A stretch of 64,000 nt of DNA from Akkermansiaceae bacterium (GTDB lineage Bacteria > Verrucomicrobiota > Verrucomicrobiia > Verrucomicrobiales > Akkermansiaceae): positions 17,943 through 81,942 of the forward strand of contig JANRFH010000033.1 in NCBI GenBank assembly GCA_030725745.1, written 5' to 3'. The stretch's first letter is position 1; every line of letters starts with the position of its first letter. The notes under the pieces were generated by a model that was not told the origin of the DNA, searched no databases, and saw only the letters and a program-made list of their open reading frames with translations. Positions 19,308 through 29,343 of this stretch are shown here, one piece after another. The translations under genes were made by a program, and so were the position numbers.

Positions 19308-20351
19308 TTACTGCTTGGCTACCGGCTTTTTGCCAACAGCGAAGCGATAACGGACGATGGCATCCACCATGCCTGCTGCGATCGCGGCCTGATAGGATTC
19401 GTTGGCGATGAGCCGTGCCTCGTAGGGGTGGCTCATGAAGCCGCCTTCGAAAAGAACTGCTGGATGTTTCACTCCTGAAAGGACGCTGAAACGGGCGCGC
19501 TTGATTCCGCGGTCTAGGGTGTTGGTGCCGAGGCGGCGGAGGATGGAGCCATGAATAGCGGTGGCTAGGGCGATGTTTGCCGAGTCGTGCTCGTTGCCGG
19601 TTTTTGTCTGCGCGTCGCTCGCTTTGAGGCTGCTGCCGTAGTGGGAAACTCCCGGAGGGGAGAGGGTGAAAGTTTCTATACCTCGAGCAGATGATCTGTC
19701 TCCAGAGTTAAAATGCAAGCTCACGAAAATGGCGTTCTCTTCGACGCTGTTGGCGATGTTGACGCGTTCCTGAAGAGAATAGTAGCGGTCTGTATCCCGA
19801 ATCATTTTTACTTTGAAGCCCTTGGCTTCGAGCATTTTCTTGAGACGGATCGCGAGTTTTACGTTGTAGTTCGCTTCTGTGCCGATGGGGTTGGTGGCTC
19901 CTGGATCTTTTCCGCCGTGACCGGCATCGAGAATCACGGTGCGGAAATCACCGGCATTACGGATGAAGTTTGGGCGCAAGACGGGATCGATGAGCTTGGC
20001 CAGATCCATGCGTGATACATAAACACCGTTTCCGGAAGTGATCACGGAATTAGAAAAAACGAATTTCACGTTGTTCATCAGGCACTCGTTCCCGCCGACG
20101 GCGAGTTTGATCTCAACTTTGTCGTTCTCGAGGACGACGTTCTTACCCGTGCGAGTCAGTTTCGTAAAGCCGTAGAAGCTCTTGAGGCTCAGGACGGAAA
20201 CATAGTCGCGGCCTCCCACTTCGATGATGTCCCAGCCATTATTTGAAGACTCTGCAACTGCTGGAACGGAAGAAATCGGCACCATCAGAAAGATGGATAG
20301 GATCAAAGCGATCCGCGCGGGAAATTTGGATTTTTTGCGCAAGAAAATCAT
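19308..20351 (-). CDS. N-acetylmuramoyl-L-alanine amidase (Amidase_3), secreted
   Basis: A 347-residue protein with a signal peptide (residues ~13-33). The first part resembles the copper-amine-oxidase N-terminal-like beta domain that binds cell walls (VGGRDYVSVLSLKSFYGF; YVSRMDLAKLIDPV). The catalytic domain starts at about residue 138: VILDAGHGGKDPGA (zinc His), a Glu in TEANYNVKLA, ISLHFNS-type SLHFNSGD, and the catalytic Glu in LFEGGFMSHPYEARL. It trims peptidoglycan stem peptides in the periplasm. It is convergent with allE (11 bp). It is not obviously an AmiC with AMIN domain. Confidence 0.88.
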   Translation of the reverse strand: MIFLRKKSKFPARIALILSIFLMVPISSVPAVAESSNNGWDIIEVGGRDYVSVLSLKSFYGFTKLTRTGKNVVLENDKVEIKLAVGGNECLMNNVKFVFSNSVITSGNGVYVSRMDLAKLIDPVLRPNFIRNAGDFRTVILDAGHGGKDPGATNPIGTEANYNVKLAIRLKKMLEAKGFKVKMIRDTDRYYSLQERVNIANSVEENAIFVSLHFNSGDRSSARGIETFTLSPPGVSHYGSSLKASDAQTKTGNEHDSANIALATAIHGSILRRLGTNTLDRGIKRARFSVLSGVKHPAVLFEGGFMSHPYEARLIANESYQAAIAAGMVDAIVRYRFAVGKKPVAKQ

Positions 20352-20474
20352 GAATGAACTGATATTTGCCGACAGTAACTAATCCGAGGACGTATGACAA
20401 TGGGATTTTCGAGTCGCGAAATATCACCTAAAGAGAACAAGTGTGCGATTCGTGTAATTTTTTCAAAGATTCTC

Positions 20475-20503
20475 TTGCAAAGAATCCGCCATAACCCTAT
20501 TTC
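20475..20503 (+). promoter_or_regulatory. possible sigma-70-like promoter for tRNA-Leu
   Basis: TTGCAA (20475-20480) and TATTTC (20498-20503) are spaced by 17 bp, with the tRNA 5' end 29 bp downstream of the -10 element. The -35 is good and the -10 poor. The site lies in the gap between the divergent amidase and the tRNA. Confidence 0.35.
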
Positions 20504-20531
20504 CTGCGCCCACCCTAACCGGAAGTCCAAA

Positions 20532-20615
<84 letters not shown>

Positions 20616-20633
20616 CTTCCTTATGGAATAAAG

Positions 20634-20668
20634 AATCCCGACGCTGAAAGGCCTCGGGATTTTTTATT
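20634..20668 (+). terminator. rho-independent terminator after tRNA-Leu
   Basis: AATCCCGA (20634-20641) pairs with TCGGGATT (20654-20661) and the stem runs into TTTTTT. It begins 19 bp after the tRNA end. Confidence 0.85.
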
Positions 20669-20765
20669 CTTCTGAAGCTGTCCGGTCACTTTTCAGGGAC
20701 TTGGCAATGCGGCTGCGAGTTAAACAACGATTGGTTGAGAGTTGAACGACGTTTCGCCCGACTTC

Positions 20766-20858
20766 ATGATTTCATGACACGCATGGGGAGGGGGATTGCG
20801 TGGGAACTCCATCAAGTCCGCTATCGGGTTCACGGATGGTGTGGAGCAGGTAGATTAG
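20766..20858 (+). pseudogene. decayed 3' end of a GH78-like rhamnosidase gene
   Basis: Bases 20805-20858 match the last 54 bases of the rhamnosidase-like gene ending at 55030 at 43 of 54 positions by my hand alignment. They translate as NSIKSAIGFTDGVEQVD-stop against GSIKSVIKLPDGVEQVD-stop. About 30 bp upstream, after one apparent frameshift, a His-Ala-Trp-Gly-Gly-Gly segment resembles the CHGWAGG motif of the same protein, with the sequence between the two motifs missing. There is no intact ORF. The remnant's stop codon overlaps the stop codon of the intact GH78 gene on the other strand. Confidence 0.65.
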
Positions 20859-23623
20859 CGGAGCCCGCTGAAGTGATAGGTGCCCGAGCCCAATTCGAGT
20901 TGATTGCCATTGATGTTGCGAATTCCCGGGCGTCCCTCGGGGCTTACTCCCCCCTCACTGATTTCGCCCGTCACCGGTAGGGTGACCTCGGCGGTGGTGT
21001 TTGGTGGGACGATGACTTCGGCGGTAAACTTTCCATCCTCAATTTTCCATGAGCAGGCGAGTTTGCCATGGCGGGTCTCAGTGGAGGCTGAGGCGTGGGT
21101 GATGGTTCCGGTGGGGCGCGGGGCGATTTTGACCCGATCAAAGCCCGGCGCTGCGCGGTCGATTCCGGCGAGATCTGCCATCATCCATTCGCAAACAGCT
21201 CCGAAGGCGTAGTGGGAAAATGAGTTCATGGTCGGCTCGTGGACGCCTTTGCCCTTGATGTAGGAATTCCAACGCTCCCAGATTGTGGTGGCTCCATTAT
21301 CCACCTCGTAGCCCCAGCTTGGATACTCGCGCTGTTGCATGAGTATGCCTGCTACATCATGATGTCCATTGAATGATAGAGCGGGAAGTAGTGGACGGGT
21401 GCCGAGGAATCCGGTGGTCATTTTGTCGCCATTCTCTTTAATCAATGTGCTAAGATGTGAGGCGGCGGCGGAGCGCTGTTCTTCTGGAATCAGATCGAAG
21501 AAAAGGGACATCGCGTAGGCGGTTTGATTGTGGATACCTAGTTTTCCGTCTGGCTTGAGATAAGCTTTTACAAACGCTTCTCGGACTTTGGTGGCATGTG
21601 CTTTGTATTTATTCGCGTCCGCTTGGTTTCCGATGGCTACCGCCATTTCCGCCATGAGTTGCGCATCGTAGGCGTGATAGGCGAGATCGATGAAAGGAAT
21701 GGGGGTTTCGACTTTTCCGAGCGAAAGCCAGTCGCCGAAGCCACAGTCATCCACTGCGCCCTTGAGATCAGGATCACGTTTCTTCCGCCAGTCCATGAAA
21801 TCGTTCATCTTTCGCCAATGTTCGGTGATGACGCGGGTATCGCCATAGACCTGCCAGATAGTCCACGGGCAAATCACCCCTGCATCCATCCAGCCTGCGG
21901 CGTGGTGTTCGTTGGGGCGTGCGAGAGGACGCGGTGCGTATGCGGGGTATGCACCGTAGTCCCATTGGTCGTCGTTGAGGTCGCGTAGCCATTTGACGTA
22001 GAAAGATGCGATGTCTGCATTAAACGTCGCAGCGCGAACGTAGATCTGCGCGTCGCCCGTCCAGCCCATGCGCTCATCGCGCTGCGGGCAGTCGGTTGGC
22101 ATTTCGAAGAAATTGGCGCGCTGAGTCCATACCATGTTCTGATAGAGACGGTTGAGCATCGGGTCGGAACACTCGAAGGTGCCGTGGAGAAGTGTATCTG
22201 AGTGGATAACAATTCCTGTGACCGCATCGAGGCCGGGAGTGCCGGGGAAACCGGTGAGCTCGACGTATTGGAAACCGTGGTAGGTAAATTCCGGCGTCCA
22301 AGTCTCTCCTTCGGGGTCGCCCTTCAAGATGTAGGTATCGACAGCTCTGGCGCAGCGTAGGTTTTCAGTGCTGAGACGACCGTCATTATGCAGCACCTCG
22401 GCATACCGGATGGTTACTTTATCTCCAGCATTTCCTTTGACCTTTAGGCGAACGACACCGGAGATGTTCTGGCCAAGATCGAAGATGAAGGCGCCTGGCT
22501 TGATCTCATTCACGGTCTTGGGAACCATTTCCTCGATAGCTCTGACAGGCACGCCTGGGTGGGGCTCGACGATGGAGTCGGTGCCGGTTTTACAAACGGA
22601 CGATTCCCACTTGGAGTCGTCAAAGCTGGGGGAAGACCAGCCGGGCATTTCCTTGCGGGCATCGTAGGATTCTCCCATCAGGATATCGCTTTCGGTAATG
22701 GGGCCGGTAGAGACTTTCCACGATGGATCTGTGATGATCGTCTCGCGGGTGCCATCGGCTCTTTCAAGTTCGAGTTGGAGGCGGATGGCATTGGAAATGC
22801 CGTAGTAGTATCTGCCGTTGATTCCTGGAACCATACCTTCCTGTAGTGTGAGAAGTCCGTAGGCGACATAGCCGGAATACCATCCATCAGCGAGGGTTGC
22901 GCCGATCGCGTTGCCACCATCTTGAACGAGAGACGTGACATCATAGGTCTGGCTGTGAATGCGCTTCTGGTAGGCAGACCAGCCCGGAGCGAGTATTTCG
23001 TCGGAAACCCGCTTGCCGTTGATTTCGACGTTGTAGACTCCAAGAGCCGTGCCGTGCAGGGTAGCGCGGACGACGGGTGATGTCTGGAATTCTTTGCGGA
23101 AAACCTTCGCTGGAGTGAGGTGCAGCGTGCCGCGTTCGGGGTCTCCGACGAAGTTTTGCACGTTTTCGGTGGTCGTGAAGGCCTGATCTTCCTTCGAGCT
23201 GATCCAGAGTGCTGCCCAATCCTCAGGCTTCAGCAGGCCGATTCCGAAGGTGGCGGGCAAGCTCCATTCCGATACGGCGTCCTTGCCATCCCAAACGCGC
23301 ACACGCCATACGATGCGGTCATGGGATTTCAGATCGTCATTCTTCCATTCGATCTGGGAGGTGGCGGATGAGACGACTTTGCCGGTGGTCCAGAGCAAAG
23401 GCTTAGTGAAGCCATCTGCTTCACGAGCAGCTTGGATTTCGTAGGCGGTCTGAATGAGGTCGCGCACGTTAGGATCGCTGGCTTGTAGTTTCCAAGCAAG
23501 ACGTGGATGCGTGGTGCCAATAGCTAGCGGATTCTGGTGATACTCAGAGGTGAGATCCGATGGGACGATCTCGCTGGCATGCAAGGGGAAGGCGAGGAGC
23601 ATAAAAATCAAAAGGTGCTTCAT
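20855..23623 (-). CDS. alpha-L-rhamnosidase, GH78, secreted
   Basis: A 922-residue protein with a signal peptide (cleavage after HAS, about residue 17). The layout is an N-terminal beta-sandwich (SDLTSEYHQNPLAIGTTHPRLAWKL), a second sandwich with EINGKRVSDEILAPGWSAYQKR (~200-222), a central sandwich (~370-480), then the (alpha/alpha)6 catalytic domain with DCPQRDERMGWTGD (511-524; the Glu is the likely general acid) and GATTIWERW further on, and a C-terminal sandwich. It releases terminal alpha-L-rhamnose. It is divergent from the first sulfatase operon across a 431-bp region with several palindromes. Confidence 0.94.
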   Translation of the reverse strand: MKHLLIFMLLAFPLHASEIVPSDLTSEYHQNPLAIGTTHPRLAWKLQASDPNVRDLIQTAYEIQAAREADGFTKPLLWTTGKVVSSATSQIEWKNDDLKSHDRIVWRVRVWDGKDAVSEWSLPATFGIGLLKPEDWAALWISSKEDQAFTTTENVQNFVGDPERGTLHLTPAKVFRKEFQTSPVVRATLHGTALGVYNVEINGKRVSDEILAPGWSAYQKRIHSQTYDVTSLVQDGGNAIGATLADGWYSGYVAYGLLTLQEGMVPGINGRYYYGISNAIRLQLELERADGTRETIITDPSWKVSTGPITESDILMGESYDARKEMPGWSSPSFDDSKWESSVCKTGTDSIVEPHPGVPVRAIEEMVPKTVNEIKPGAFIFDLGQNISGVVRLKVKGNAGDKVTIRYAEVLHNDGRLSTENLRCARAVDTYILKGDPEGETWTPEFTYHGFQYVELTGFPGTPGLDAVTGIVIHSDTLLHGTFECSDPMLNRLYQNMVWTQRANFFEMPTDCPQRDERMGWTGDAQIYVRAATFNADIASFYVKWLRDLNDDQWDYGAYPAYAPRPLARPNEHHAAGWMDAGVICPWTIWQVYGDTRVITEHWRKMNDFMDWRKKRDPDLKGAVDDCGFGDWLSLGKVETPIPFIDLAYHAYDAQLMAEMAVAIGNQADANKYKAHATKVREAFVKAYLKPDGKLGIHNQTAYAMSLFFDLIPEEQRSAAASHLSTLIKENGDKMTTGFLGTRPLLPALSFNGHHDVAGILMQQREYPSWGYEVDNGATTIWERWNSYIKGKGVHEPTMNSFSHYAFGAVCEWMMADLAGIDRAAPGFDRVKIAPRPTGTITHASASTETRHGKLACSWKIEDGKFTAEVIVPPNTTAEVTLPVTGEISEGGVSPEGRPGIRNINGNQLELGSGTYHFSGLR

Positions 23624-23644
23624 AACAGAAAAGTGAGGTTTTAT

Positions 23645-23669
23645 GCCGCAGATTGTCGTTTTCTGCGGC
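23645..23669. promoter_or_regulatory. stem-loop in the GH78 leader
   Basis: GCCGCAGA (23645-23652) and TCTGCGGC (23662-23669) form a perfect 8-bp stem with a 9-base loop, 22 bp before the GH78 start on the minus strand. It could be a leader hairpin or an operator. Confidence 0.45.
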
Positions 23670-23786
23670 TGGTGTCAGGAGTGCCATAACGTGGATAGCC
23701 ACTACTTGGTGTCCAGATTGATTATGCCGTTAATAGTCTGCTTACTGGTAGATTGGGTTCTGTTAGTAGGCTTAAATGAGATTTGT

Positions 23787-23809
23787 AACTCACTAAAAAT
23801 AAGTGAGTT
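23787..23809. promoter_or_regulatory. perfect 8-bp inverted repeat between GH78 and the sulfatase operon
   Basis: AACTCACT and AGTGAGTT are separated by seven bases (AAAAATA). It is centrally placed in the 23624-24054 divergent region and operator-like. The rest of that 431-bp region is AT-rich and shows no further gene. Confidence 0.45.
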
Positions 23810-23872
23810 GTGATTTATTCTGTGGTGCTATTCTTCGGCTTTCTTGGTGACTTGGCATTGCCGAACAGAGCT

Positions 23873-23892
23873 AATATCACCCTTACGGGTGA
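23873..23892. promoter_or_regulatory. operator-like palindrome TATCACCC-N4-GGGTGA, copy 1
   Basis: AATATCACCC-TTAC-GGGTGA occurs 163 bp before the first sulfatase start. The same palindrome is found at 46135-46156 before the paralogous sulfatase gene of the second cluster, which points to a shared regulator. Confidence 0.5.
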
Positions 23893-24054
23893 ATTTCCCC
23901 TGAAACCATCTCGGTGGTTGAAGTGGTGATGCATCCGCTCAAACTATGCTGATAAAAATAACCCAGAGTTCATCGTTTTATTTCTGAATAACTCAAAACG
24001 CCATGTACAAGGCGCATGGACAGGACTGGCTATTGTGTTGTCAGTAAACTCGTG

Positions 24055-25905
24055 ATGATAAAATCTAACTTCTTTCTTAAATTTGCAGTCTCGGCCTGCG
24101 GATTGATTTCCTTGTATGGGGGTGAGCTCGCATCGGCGGATCCACCTCCAATGAATATCGTCTTCATTCTTGCCGATGATCTTGGGTGGAGTGATACGAC
24201 TTTGTATGGCACTACGGAATTCTATCAGACGCCGCATCTTGAGCGTCTTGCAAAACGCGGGATGGTTTTCTCCCGTGCTTATTCGGCTAGTCCGCTTTGC
24301 TCGCCAACACGGGCGAGCCTTTTGACCGGGCAGAATCCAGCCCGGATCGGAATTACTGCGCCGAACTGCCACCTACCTGAAGTAAAGTTGAAGGCATCAC
24401 TGCAAGCCACGGCTCCGGCGCACAAGAAAGCGCTGCAATGCCTGAGTGCGACCCGTTTTGATACCGAGTATTTCACGATGGCTGAGGCGCTCAAGGGGGC
24501 GGGCTATGCGACCGCGCACTTCGGGAAATGGCATCTCGGAGCGGAGCCTTTTTCTCCACTTGAGCATGGTTTCGATGTCGATCTTCCTCACACCAATGGG
24601 CCAGGGCCATCCGGCGGGTTTGTGGCTCCATGGAAATATAAAGACTTTGTAGAGCGCACGCCTGAAGAGCACATCGAAGACAGGATGGGTGACGAAGCTG
24701 TGGCGTGGATGGAGGCAAACAAGGATGAGCCGTTCTTTCTCAACTACTGGCAGTTCTCCGTGCATGCGCCTTTCGATGCGAAGCAGTCGCTCATTGAAAA
24801 ACACCGCGCACGTGTAAATCCGGACGATCCGCAGCGCAGCCCCACCTATGCAGCGATGATCGAGTCCATGGATGATAACATCGGGAAAATCCTCGACGCC
24901 ATCGACCGCTTGGGAATTGCTGATCGCACGGCCATCGTATTTTTTTCAGACAATGGCGGGAACATGTATAACGAGGTGGATGGCACTACTCCTACCAGTA
25001 ACGCTCCGCTGAGGGGTGGTAAGGCGACGGCTTACGAAGGCGGGACGCGGGTGCCGTGTATTGTCAGTTGGCCGAAGGTCACCGATCCCGGAAGCCGTAG
25101 CGCTACGATTGTGGATAGCACGGATTTCTATCCAACTTTCCTTGGGTTGTTAGATTTGAAGCCACAGCCTGGACAGATTTTCGACGGGGTGGACATTACT
25201 CCTGCACTCCAGGGTAAGCCGCTCGAACGCAATGCAATCTTCAGCTTTTTCCCACACAGCCCGGGCGTGCCGGATACCTTGCCGCCTTCCGTCACTGTGA
25301 CGACGGACGAATGGAAGCTCATCCGTCTTTTTTATGAAGGGGAAAACGGCACTCATGCCTATCGCCTCTACAATCTCGCTAATGACATTGGTGAATCTCA
25401 CGATCTTTCAACTGAGCAACCTGAGAGAGTAAAAGCGCTCGATACCATGATTGACGCATTTCTTTCCGACACCGACGCTGTGGTGCCCAAGCCAAATCCC
25501 GCTTACCGCCCTGGAGCGACCGCAGGTAGCCTATCACCATGGAATGCTCGTGGGTGCAAAGTGGTGGAATCCGAAGGTAATCTCGTCATCACGGGTGAGG
25601 GGGCGGCCCCGTTCATTTCTTATGGCACGGGGAAATCGGCGATGAGCGTTAACCTCCGTGCGCGTTCTACGGCAGGCGGTAAAGGCAAGATCGAGTGGCT
25701 CCCGACTCCCACTGCCAAAAAGCAGGCGAAGACAGTTGAATTCAATCTGAAAGCCGGGGAGTGGACTGAAATTAGTCATCCCATGCCCGAGGGCGGCGAT
25801 CCCGGGATTATACGTATTTATGTTCCCGCAAGTTCGGCTCCGGTGGAACTCGATTGGGTGGAGCTTAAACCACTCAAGGGAAAATCGAAACGCTGGGACT
25901 TTTGA
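24055..25905 (+). CDS. secreted sulfatase (type I, canonical CSPTR), with C-terminal beta domain
   Basis: The start at 24055 ([10 protein letters not shown]) gives a signal peptide; an upstream ATG at 24016 adds 13 polar residues. About 616 residues. The sulfatase core opens with [13 protein letters not shown] (calcium ligands DD); the formylglycine signature [12 protein letters not shown] has its Cys at about residue 82; GKWHLG, the metal site FFSDNGGN and an alpha/beta C-lobe follow. Roughly the last 130 residues form an extra beta-rich domain of unknown role. It is the first gene of a five-gene plus-strand operon and is paralogous to the gene at 46248 (same long insert after the signature). 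The Cys must be oxidised to formylglycine; no maturase is in the window. Confidence 0.93.
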   Translation: MIKSNFFLKFAVSACGLISLYGGELASADPPPMNIVFILADDLGWSDTTLYGTTEFYQTPHLERLAKRGMVFSRAYSASPLCSPTRASLLTGQNPARIGITAPNCHLPEVKLKASLQATAPAHKKALQCLSATRFDTEYFTMAEALKGAGYATAHFGKWHLGAEPFSPLEHGFDVDLPHTNGPGPSGGFVAPWKYKDFVERTPEEHIEDRMGDEAVAWMEANKDEPFFLNYWQFSVHAPFDAKQSLIEKHRARVNPDDPQRSPTYAAMIESMDDNIGKILDAIDRLGIADRTAIVFFSDNGGNMYNEVDGTTPTSNAPLRGGKATAYEGGTRVPCIVSWPKVTDPGSRSATIVDSTDFYPTFLGLLDLKPQPGQIFDGVDITPALQGKPLERNAIFSFFPHSPGVPDTLPPSVTVTTDEWKLIRLFYEGENGTHAYRLYNLANDIGESHDLSTEQPERVKALDTMIDAFLSDTDAVVPKPNPAYRPGATAGSLSPWNARGCKVVESEGNLVITGEGAAPFISYGTGKSAMSVNLRARSTAGGKGKIEWLPTPTAKKQAKTVEFNLKAGEWTEISHPMPEGGDPGIIRIYVPASSAPVELDWVELKPLKGKSKRWDF

Positions 25906-25916
25906 TCCATAAACGC

Positions 25917-27500
25917 ATGAAATTTCCAGTTATTCAAAGAATCAAACAGGGCATTGTTTTTGCAGTGTGGGTATTCTTCGCGGGACAAGTTCCAGCGGTG
26001 TCTGAGCCTGAATCCAAACCCAATATCATCATTATTCTCGCCGATGACATGGGCTACAGCGATGTCGGTTGTTATGGTGGGGAAATGGCCACTCCAGCGC
26101 TAGACCGCCTCGCCAATGAAGGGCTTCGAATCACCCGTTTTCATAATGGAGGAATGTGTATTACTTCCAGGGTGTCCTTGTTGACTGGCCATTGGTGGCC
26201 GCGGGCGTTACCAGAATTTGAGAAGACTCCATTGCTTTCTGAGAAGCTCCACGATGACGGCTACCGCACGGGGCTGATCGGCAAGTGGCATCTGAAGGGG
26301 AATCCCATGGATCGCGGGTTCGATCATTTTTTCGGATTTCTCGGAGGTTTTGCGGATCATTTCACAGGAAAGAACGACTACCGTCTGGATCGAAAGCCGT
26401 TCACAGATTTTGGCTCCGATTATTACAGTAGTGATGCGTTTGCCGACCGCGCGATTGAGTTTATCAAATCACCACCGAAAGGAAGGGAGGGGGATCCGTT
26501 TTTCCTCTATCTCAGCTTTCAGGCTCCGCATAATCCATTACAGGCACCAAAGGAGGATATACTGAAACTCCGAGGAAAATACGCGGCTGGCTGGCAGGCC
26601 GTGCGTGAGGCGAGGTTCAAAAGGCAAAAGGAGATGGGCTTGGTTTCCGCGAATGCTACGCTCCCCGACTATCCCCTGAATCTTCCTAATTGGAATTCGC
26701 TCACACCTGAACAGCGCGATCTTGAGGATCTAAGGATGTCCGTTTACGCCGCTATGGTCGAACGCATGGACACCGGCATAGGCCGCGTCATGGACACGCT
26801 CGAGGCCACTGGGAAGGCTTCGAATACTCTCGTAATTTTCATGAGTGATAATGGCGCGGATTCATTTTCTGCAGTCGATGCACCAATGCTGAAACGAGGG
26901 AAGCTACCCGGTGATCCTGACTCGAACTTCCAGCCAGGCACCGGCTGGGCTTATGCTAGCGTGACACCGTGGCGACTTTACAAAATCAGCCAGCACTCTG
27001 GTGGCATTACTACTGGCGCTATCGCTTGGTGGCCTGGGCACACCGGAGAAGCGGGGCGTATCTCTAATAGTCCGGTTCACATGGTCGATGTAGTGCCTAC
27101 GATTCTTGATATGAACGGTGACCTAAAGGATGACATGATCTTTGCGGGGGAGTCGTTTTTGCCGATGCTTCAAGGCAGCCAATGGAGCCGCGAGCAACCG
27201 ATGTTTTTCCAATTCATGGATAACCGATCCATTCGTGATGATGAGTGGACGTTAGCGGAAGTCGATGGTTCGGGATGGGAGCTTTTTCGGACTGCCACTG
27301 ATCCGCTTGAAAACGAAAATCTCGCCATCAATAATCCGGAAGTGGTAGCGGCACTCGAAAAGCGCTGGTTGCAATGGTGGCGTGAGGAAAGCGGCAAGGC
27401 CGAGTACACACCACAATCCACTAAAACTGGCCCGCATTATAAACCGCAAGGCGACCGTGGCTCTGGTGTTCCCTATGTGCCTAGCGCGATGCCAAAGTAA
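25917..27500 (+). CDS. secreted sulfatase-family protein with non-canonical CITSR signature
   Basis: The ATG at 25917 is preferred over a TTG at 25902 because it directly opens a signal peptide. About 527 residues. The fold is intact: IIILADDMGYSDVG, GKWHLKGNPMDRGFDHFFG, LSFQAPHNPLQAP, FMSDNGAD. The activation motif near residue 81 reads C-I-T-S-R-V-S-L-L-T-G, so the usual Pro or Ala at the third position is Thr. The insert KYAAGWQAVREARFKRQKEMGLV is typical of the arylsulfatase group that also contains the gene at 29344, its close paralogue, which has CEPTR. It could be active with a tolerant maturase, or a diverged copy. Confidence 0.88.
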   Translation: MKFPVIQRIKQGIVFAVWVFFAGQVPAVSEPESKPNIIIILADDMGYSDVGCYGGEMATPALDRLANEGLRITRFHNGGMCITSRVSLLTGHWWPRALPEFEKTPLLSEKLHDDGYRTGLIGKWHLKGNPMDRGFDHFFGFLGGFADHFTGKNDYRLDRKPFTDFGSDYYSSDAFADRAIEFIKSPPKGREGDPFFLYLSFQAPHNPLQAPKEDILKLRGKYAAGWQAVREARFKRQKEMGLVSANATLPDYPLNLPNWNSLTPEQRDLEDLRMSVYAAMVERMDTGIGRVMDTLEATGKASNTLVIFMSDNGADSFSAVDAPMLKRGKLPGDPDSNFQPGTGWAYASVTPWRLYKISQHSGGITTGAIAWWPGHTGEAGRISNSPVHMVDVVPTILDMNGDLKDDMIFAGESFLPMLQGSQWSREQPMFFQFMDNRSIRDDEWTLAEVDGSGWELFRTATDPLENENLAINNPEVVAALEKRWLQWWREESGKAEYTPQSTKTGPHYKPQGDRGSGVPYVPSAMPK

Positions 27501-27518
27501 TTTTTCATTCTATCCTAT

Positions 27519-29330
27519 ATGCCACGTTTCTCATCAACAATTCTCATTATTCTTTCAATGGCACGGGCTTCCGCAGCCCAGGTAGATGGCGACGTCTTTG
27601 CCGATAGCTGGGTTGCCACCGACGCATTGGGTCGTAGCCTACCGACTTTCGCTGATGTCGGCCCACCTCGGGCGGATCGTCAAGTCGGCCTGTTCTATTT
27701 CCTCTGGGTAAACCAAGCGGTGAGCAATAAGAACAATCTCCCCGTATTCAATAAATCCCACATCCTTGAGAAGAATCCAACTAACCCCAAGTGGGGGCCG
27801 CCCACTTCCTTCCACTTTTGGGGAGAGCCAGAAATGGGATATTACTCTATAGAAGACCCCTTTGTCCTGACGAAGCATCGCTCTATGCTCACAGCTGCGG
27901 GTATCGATACGCTTCTGTTCGATCAGACCAATGCATTGGTTTATCCTAATCAAATGCTAAAAGTTTGTGAAAACCTTGAGCAAGGGCGGCTGCAAGGACT
28001 GCCTGTTCCCAAAGTCGCGGGGATCCATAATTCGAAACCCGATGTCTCAGTTCCCAAGCTCTACGAGACACTTTACGCCCCCGAGAAGTATAAAGAGCTG
28101 TGGTTTCATTGGCTGGGCAAGCCGCTCCTCCTTTCCAATCCGGAAACCCTGTCGGAAGGGATGAAGGATTATTTCACCATTCGGCATACTTGGGCGTGGA
28201 GCAGTGCGGAATGGTTTGGTGACGGACGTGATAAATGGACTTGGATCGACTGGTTTCCGCAACAAACTGGGTGGCACGAGTCCCCCGATAAGCCCGAGCA
28301 AATTTCAGTCTGCATAGCCCCGCATCCGATTAATGCCAGAGGCCGCAGTCATAGAGGTAACATGAAGACTCCTCCTCCTACTCCAGAGCAACTCCGAACC
28401 GACGAGGGCATTTACGCTGCTCAACAATGGAACCGCGCGCTACAAGTCGACCCACCATTTATCCTCGTCACAGGGTGGAACGAATGGATCGCCCAACGCC
28501 AGACATGGGGAAAGCCGAACAAGCCCGCAAAAATGGGATTCTTAAAGCTAGGTGAGGGTGACGGTTATTTCGTGGATCAACTCAATCAGGAGTTCAGCCG
28601 TGATATCGAGCCGATGATGGGAGGTCACAGCGACAATTATTACTACCAGCTCGTCTCAAACGTACGTCGATACAAAGGCGTACGCCCACCGGTTGTTCCT
28701 GTGATTCGACCCATCGCTATCGACGGCTCCTTCGACGACTGGAACGATGTGATGCCGGAATACCGAGATTTCCGTGGCGATACCATCCACCGTGATCATC
28801 TGGGTTGGAACAAGAACCTGAGGTATACCAATACGACCGGTCGCAATGACATCGTTAGTGCTCAGGTTTCAGCTGACAAAGATCATGTCTACTTTCGGGT
28901 GACTTGTGCAGAGGAGATTAGTCCTTCAGACGGAAAGGCCTGGATGCGACTTTACATCGATGTAGATCAGAATTTCCAAACGGGTTGGAGCGGATATGAT
29001 CTGATTGTGAACCGTTCAAATCCGGATTCCTCCGGCCTATCGGTTCACTCGATCCAGAATGGCGCGACTGCTGAGCTTGCCCGAATTTCCTATGCTGTAA
29101 TCGGACAGCAGCTGGAGCTTGCCCTGCCACGTTCGTTGTTTGGTGACGCTCCCGAGTTGCGTTTTGACTTCAAATGGGGTGATAATCAGCAAAGCGATGA
29201 TGATGTCGTCGAATTCGCCTTAAACGGCGATGCAGCACCGGATCGTCGCTTCAACTACCGCTACGACCAGACCGTGACCGAAGAGAAGATCCGCTCCTGG
29301 GCAGAAGCTGCGGTCACGAGGAATCCATGA
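27519..29330 (+). CDS. secreted GH99/WbsX-like glycosidase with C-terminal CBM9-like domain
   Basis: 603 residues with a signal peptide (cleavage near residue 20). The barrel-like region (~50-370) contains QVGLFYFLWVNQ, GIDTLLFDQTNA, and FILVTGWNEWIAQR (GWNEW at 319-323); this GWNEW tryptophan/acid motif marks the GH99/GH71-like and WbsX group. From about 395 a domain begins RPIAIDGSFDDWNDV and continues with WMRLYIDVDQNFQTGW, as in CBM9-type or DOMON-like sugar-binding modules. It probably cuts an alpha-linked sugar in the target glycan. It sits between sulfatase genes of one operon (18 and 13 bp gaps). No exact CAZy family can be given from sequence alone. Confidence 0.7.
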   Translation: MPRFSSTILIILSMARASAAQVDGDVFADSWVATDALGRSLPTFADVGPPRADRQVGLFYFLWVNQAVSNKNNLPVFNKSHILEKNPTNPKWGPPTSFHFWGEPEMGYYSIEDPFVLTKHRSMLTAAGIDTLLFDQTNALVYPNQMLKVCENLEQGRLQGLPVPKVAGIHNSKPDVSVPKLYETLYAPEKYKELWFHWLGKPLLLSNPETLSEGMKDYFTIRHTWAWSSAEWFGDGRDKWTWIDWFPQQTGWHESPDKPEQISVCIAPHPINARGRSHRGNMKTPPPTPEQLRTDEGIYAAQQWNRALQVDPPFILVTGWNEWIAQRQTWGKPNKPAKMGFLKLGEGDGYFVDQLNQEFSRDIEPMMGGHSDNYYYQLVSNVRRYKGVRPPVVPVIRPIAIDGSFDDWNDVMPEYRDFRGDTIHRDHLGWNKNLRYTNTTGRNDIVSAQVSADKDHVYFRVTCAEEISPSDGKAWMRLYIDVDQNFQTGWSGYDLIVNRSNPDSSGLSVHSIQNGATAELARISYAVIGQQLELALPRSLFGDAPELRFDFKWGDNQQSDDDVVEFALNGDAAPDRRFNYRYDQTVTEEKIRSWAEAAVTRNP

Positions 29331-29343
29331 CTATCTTCTATTT

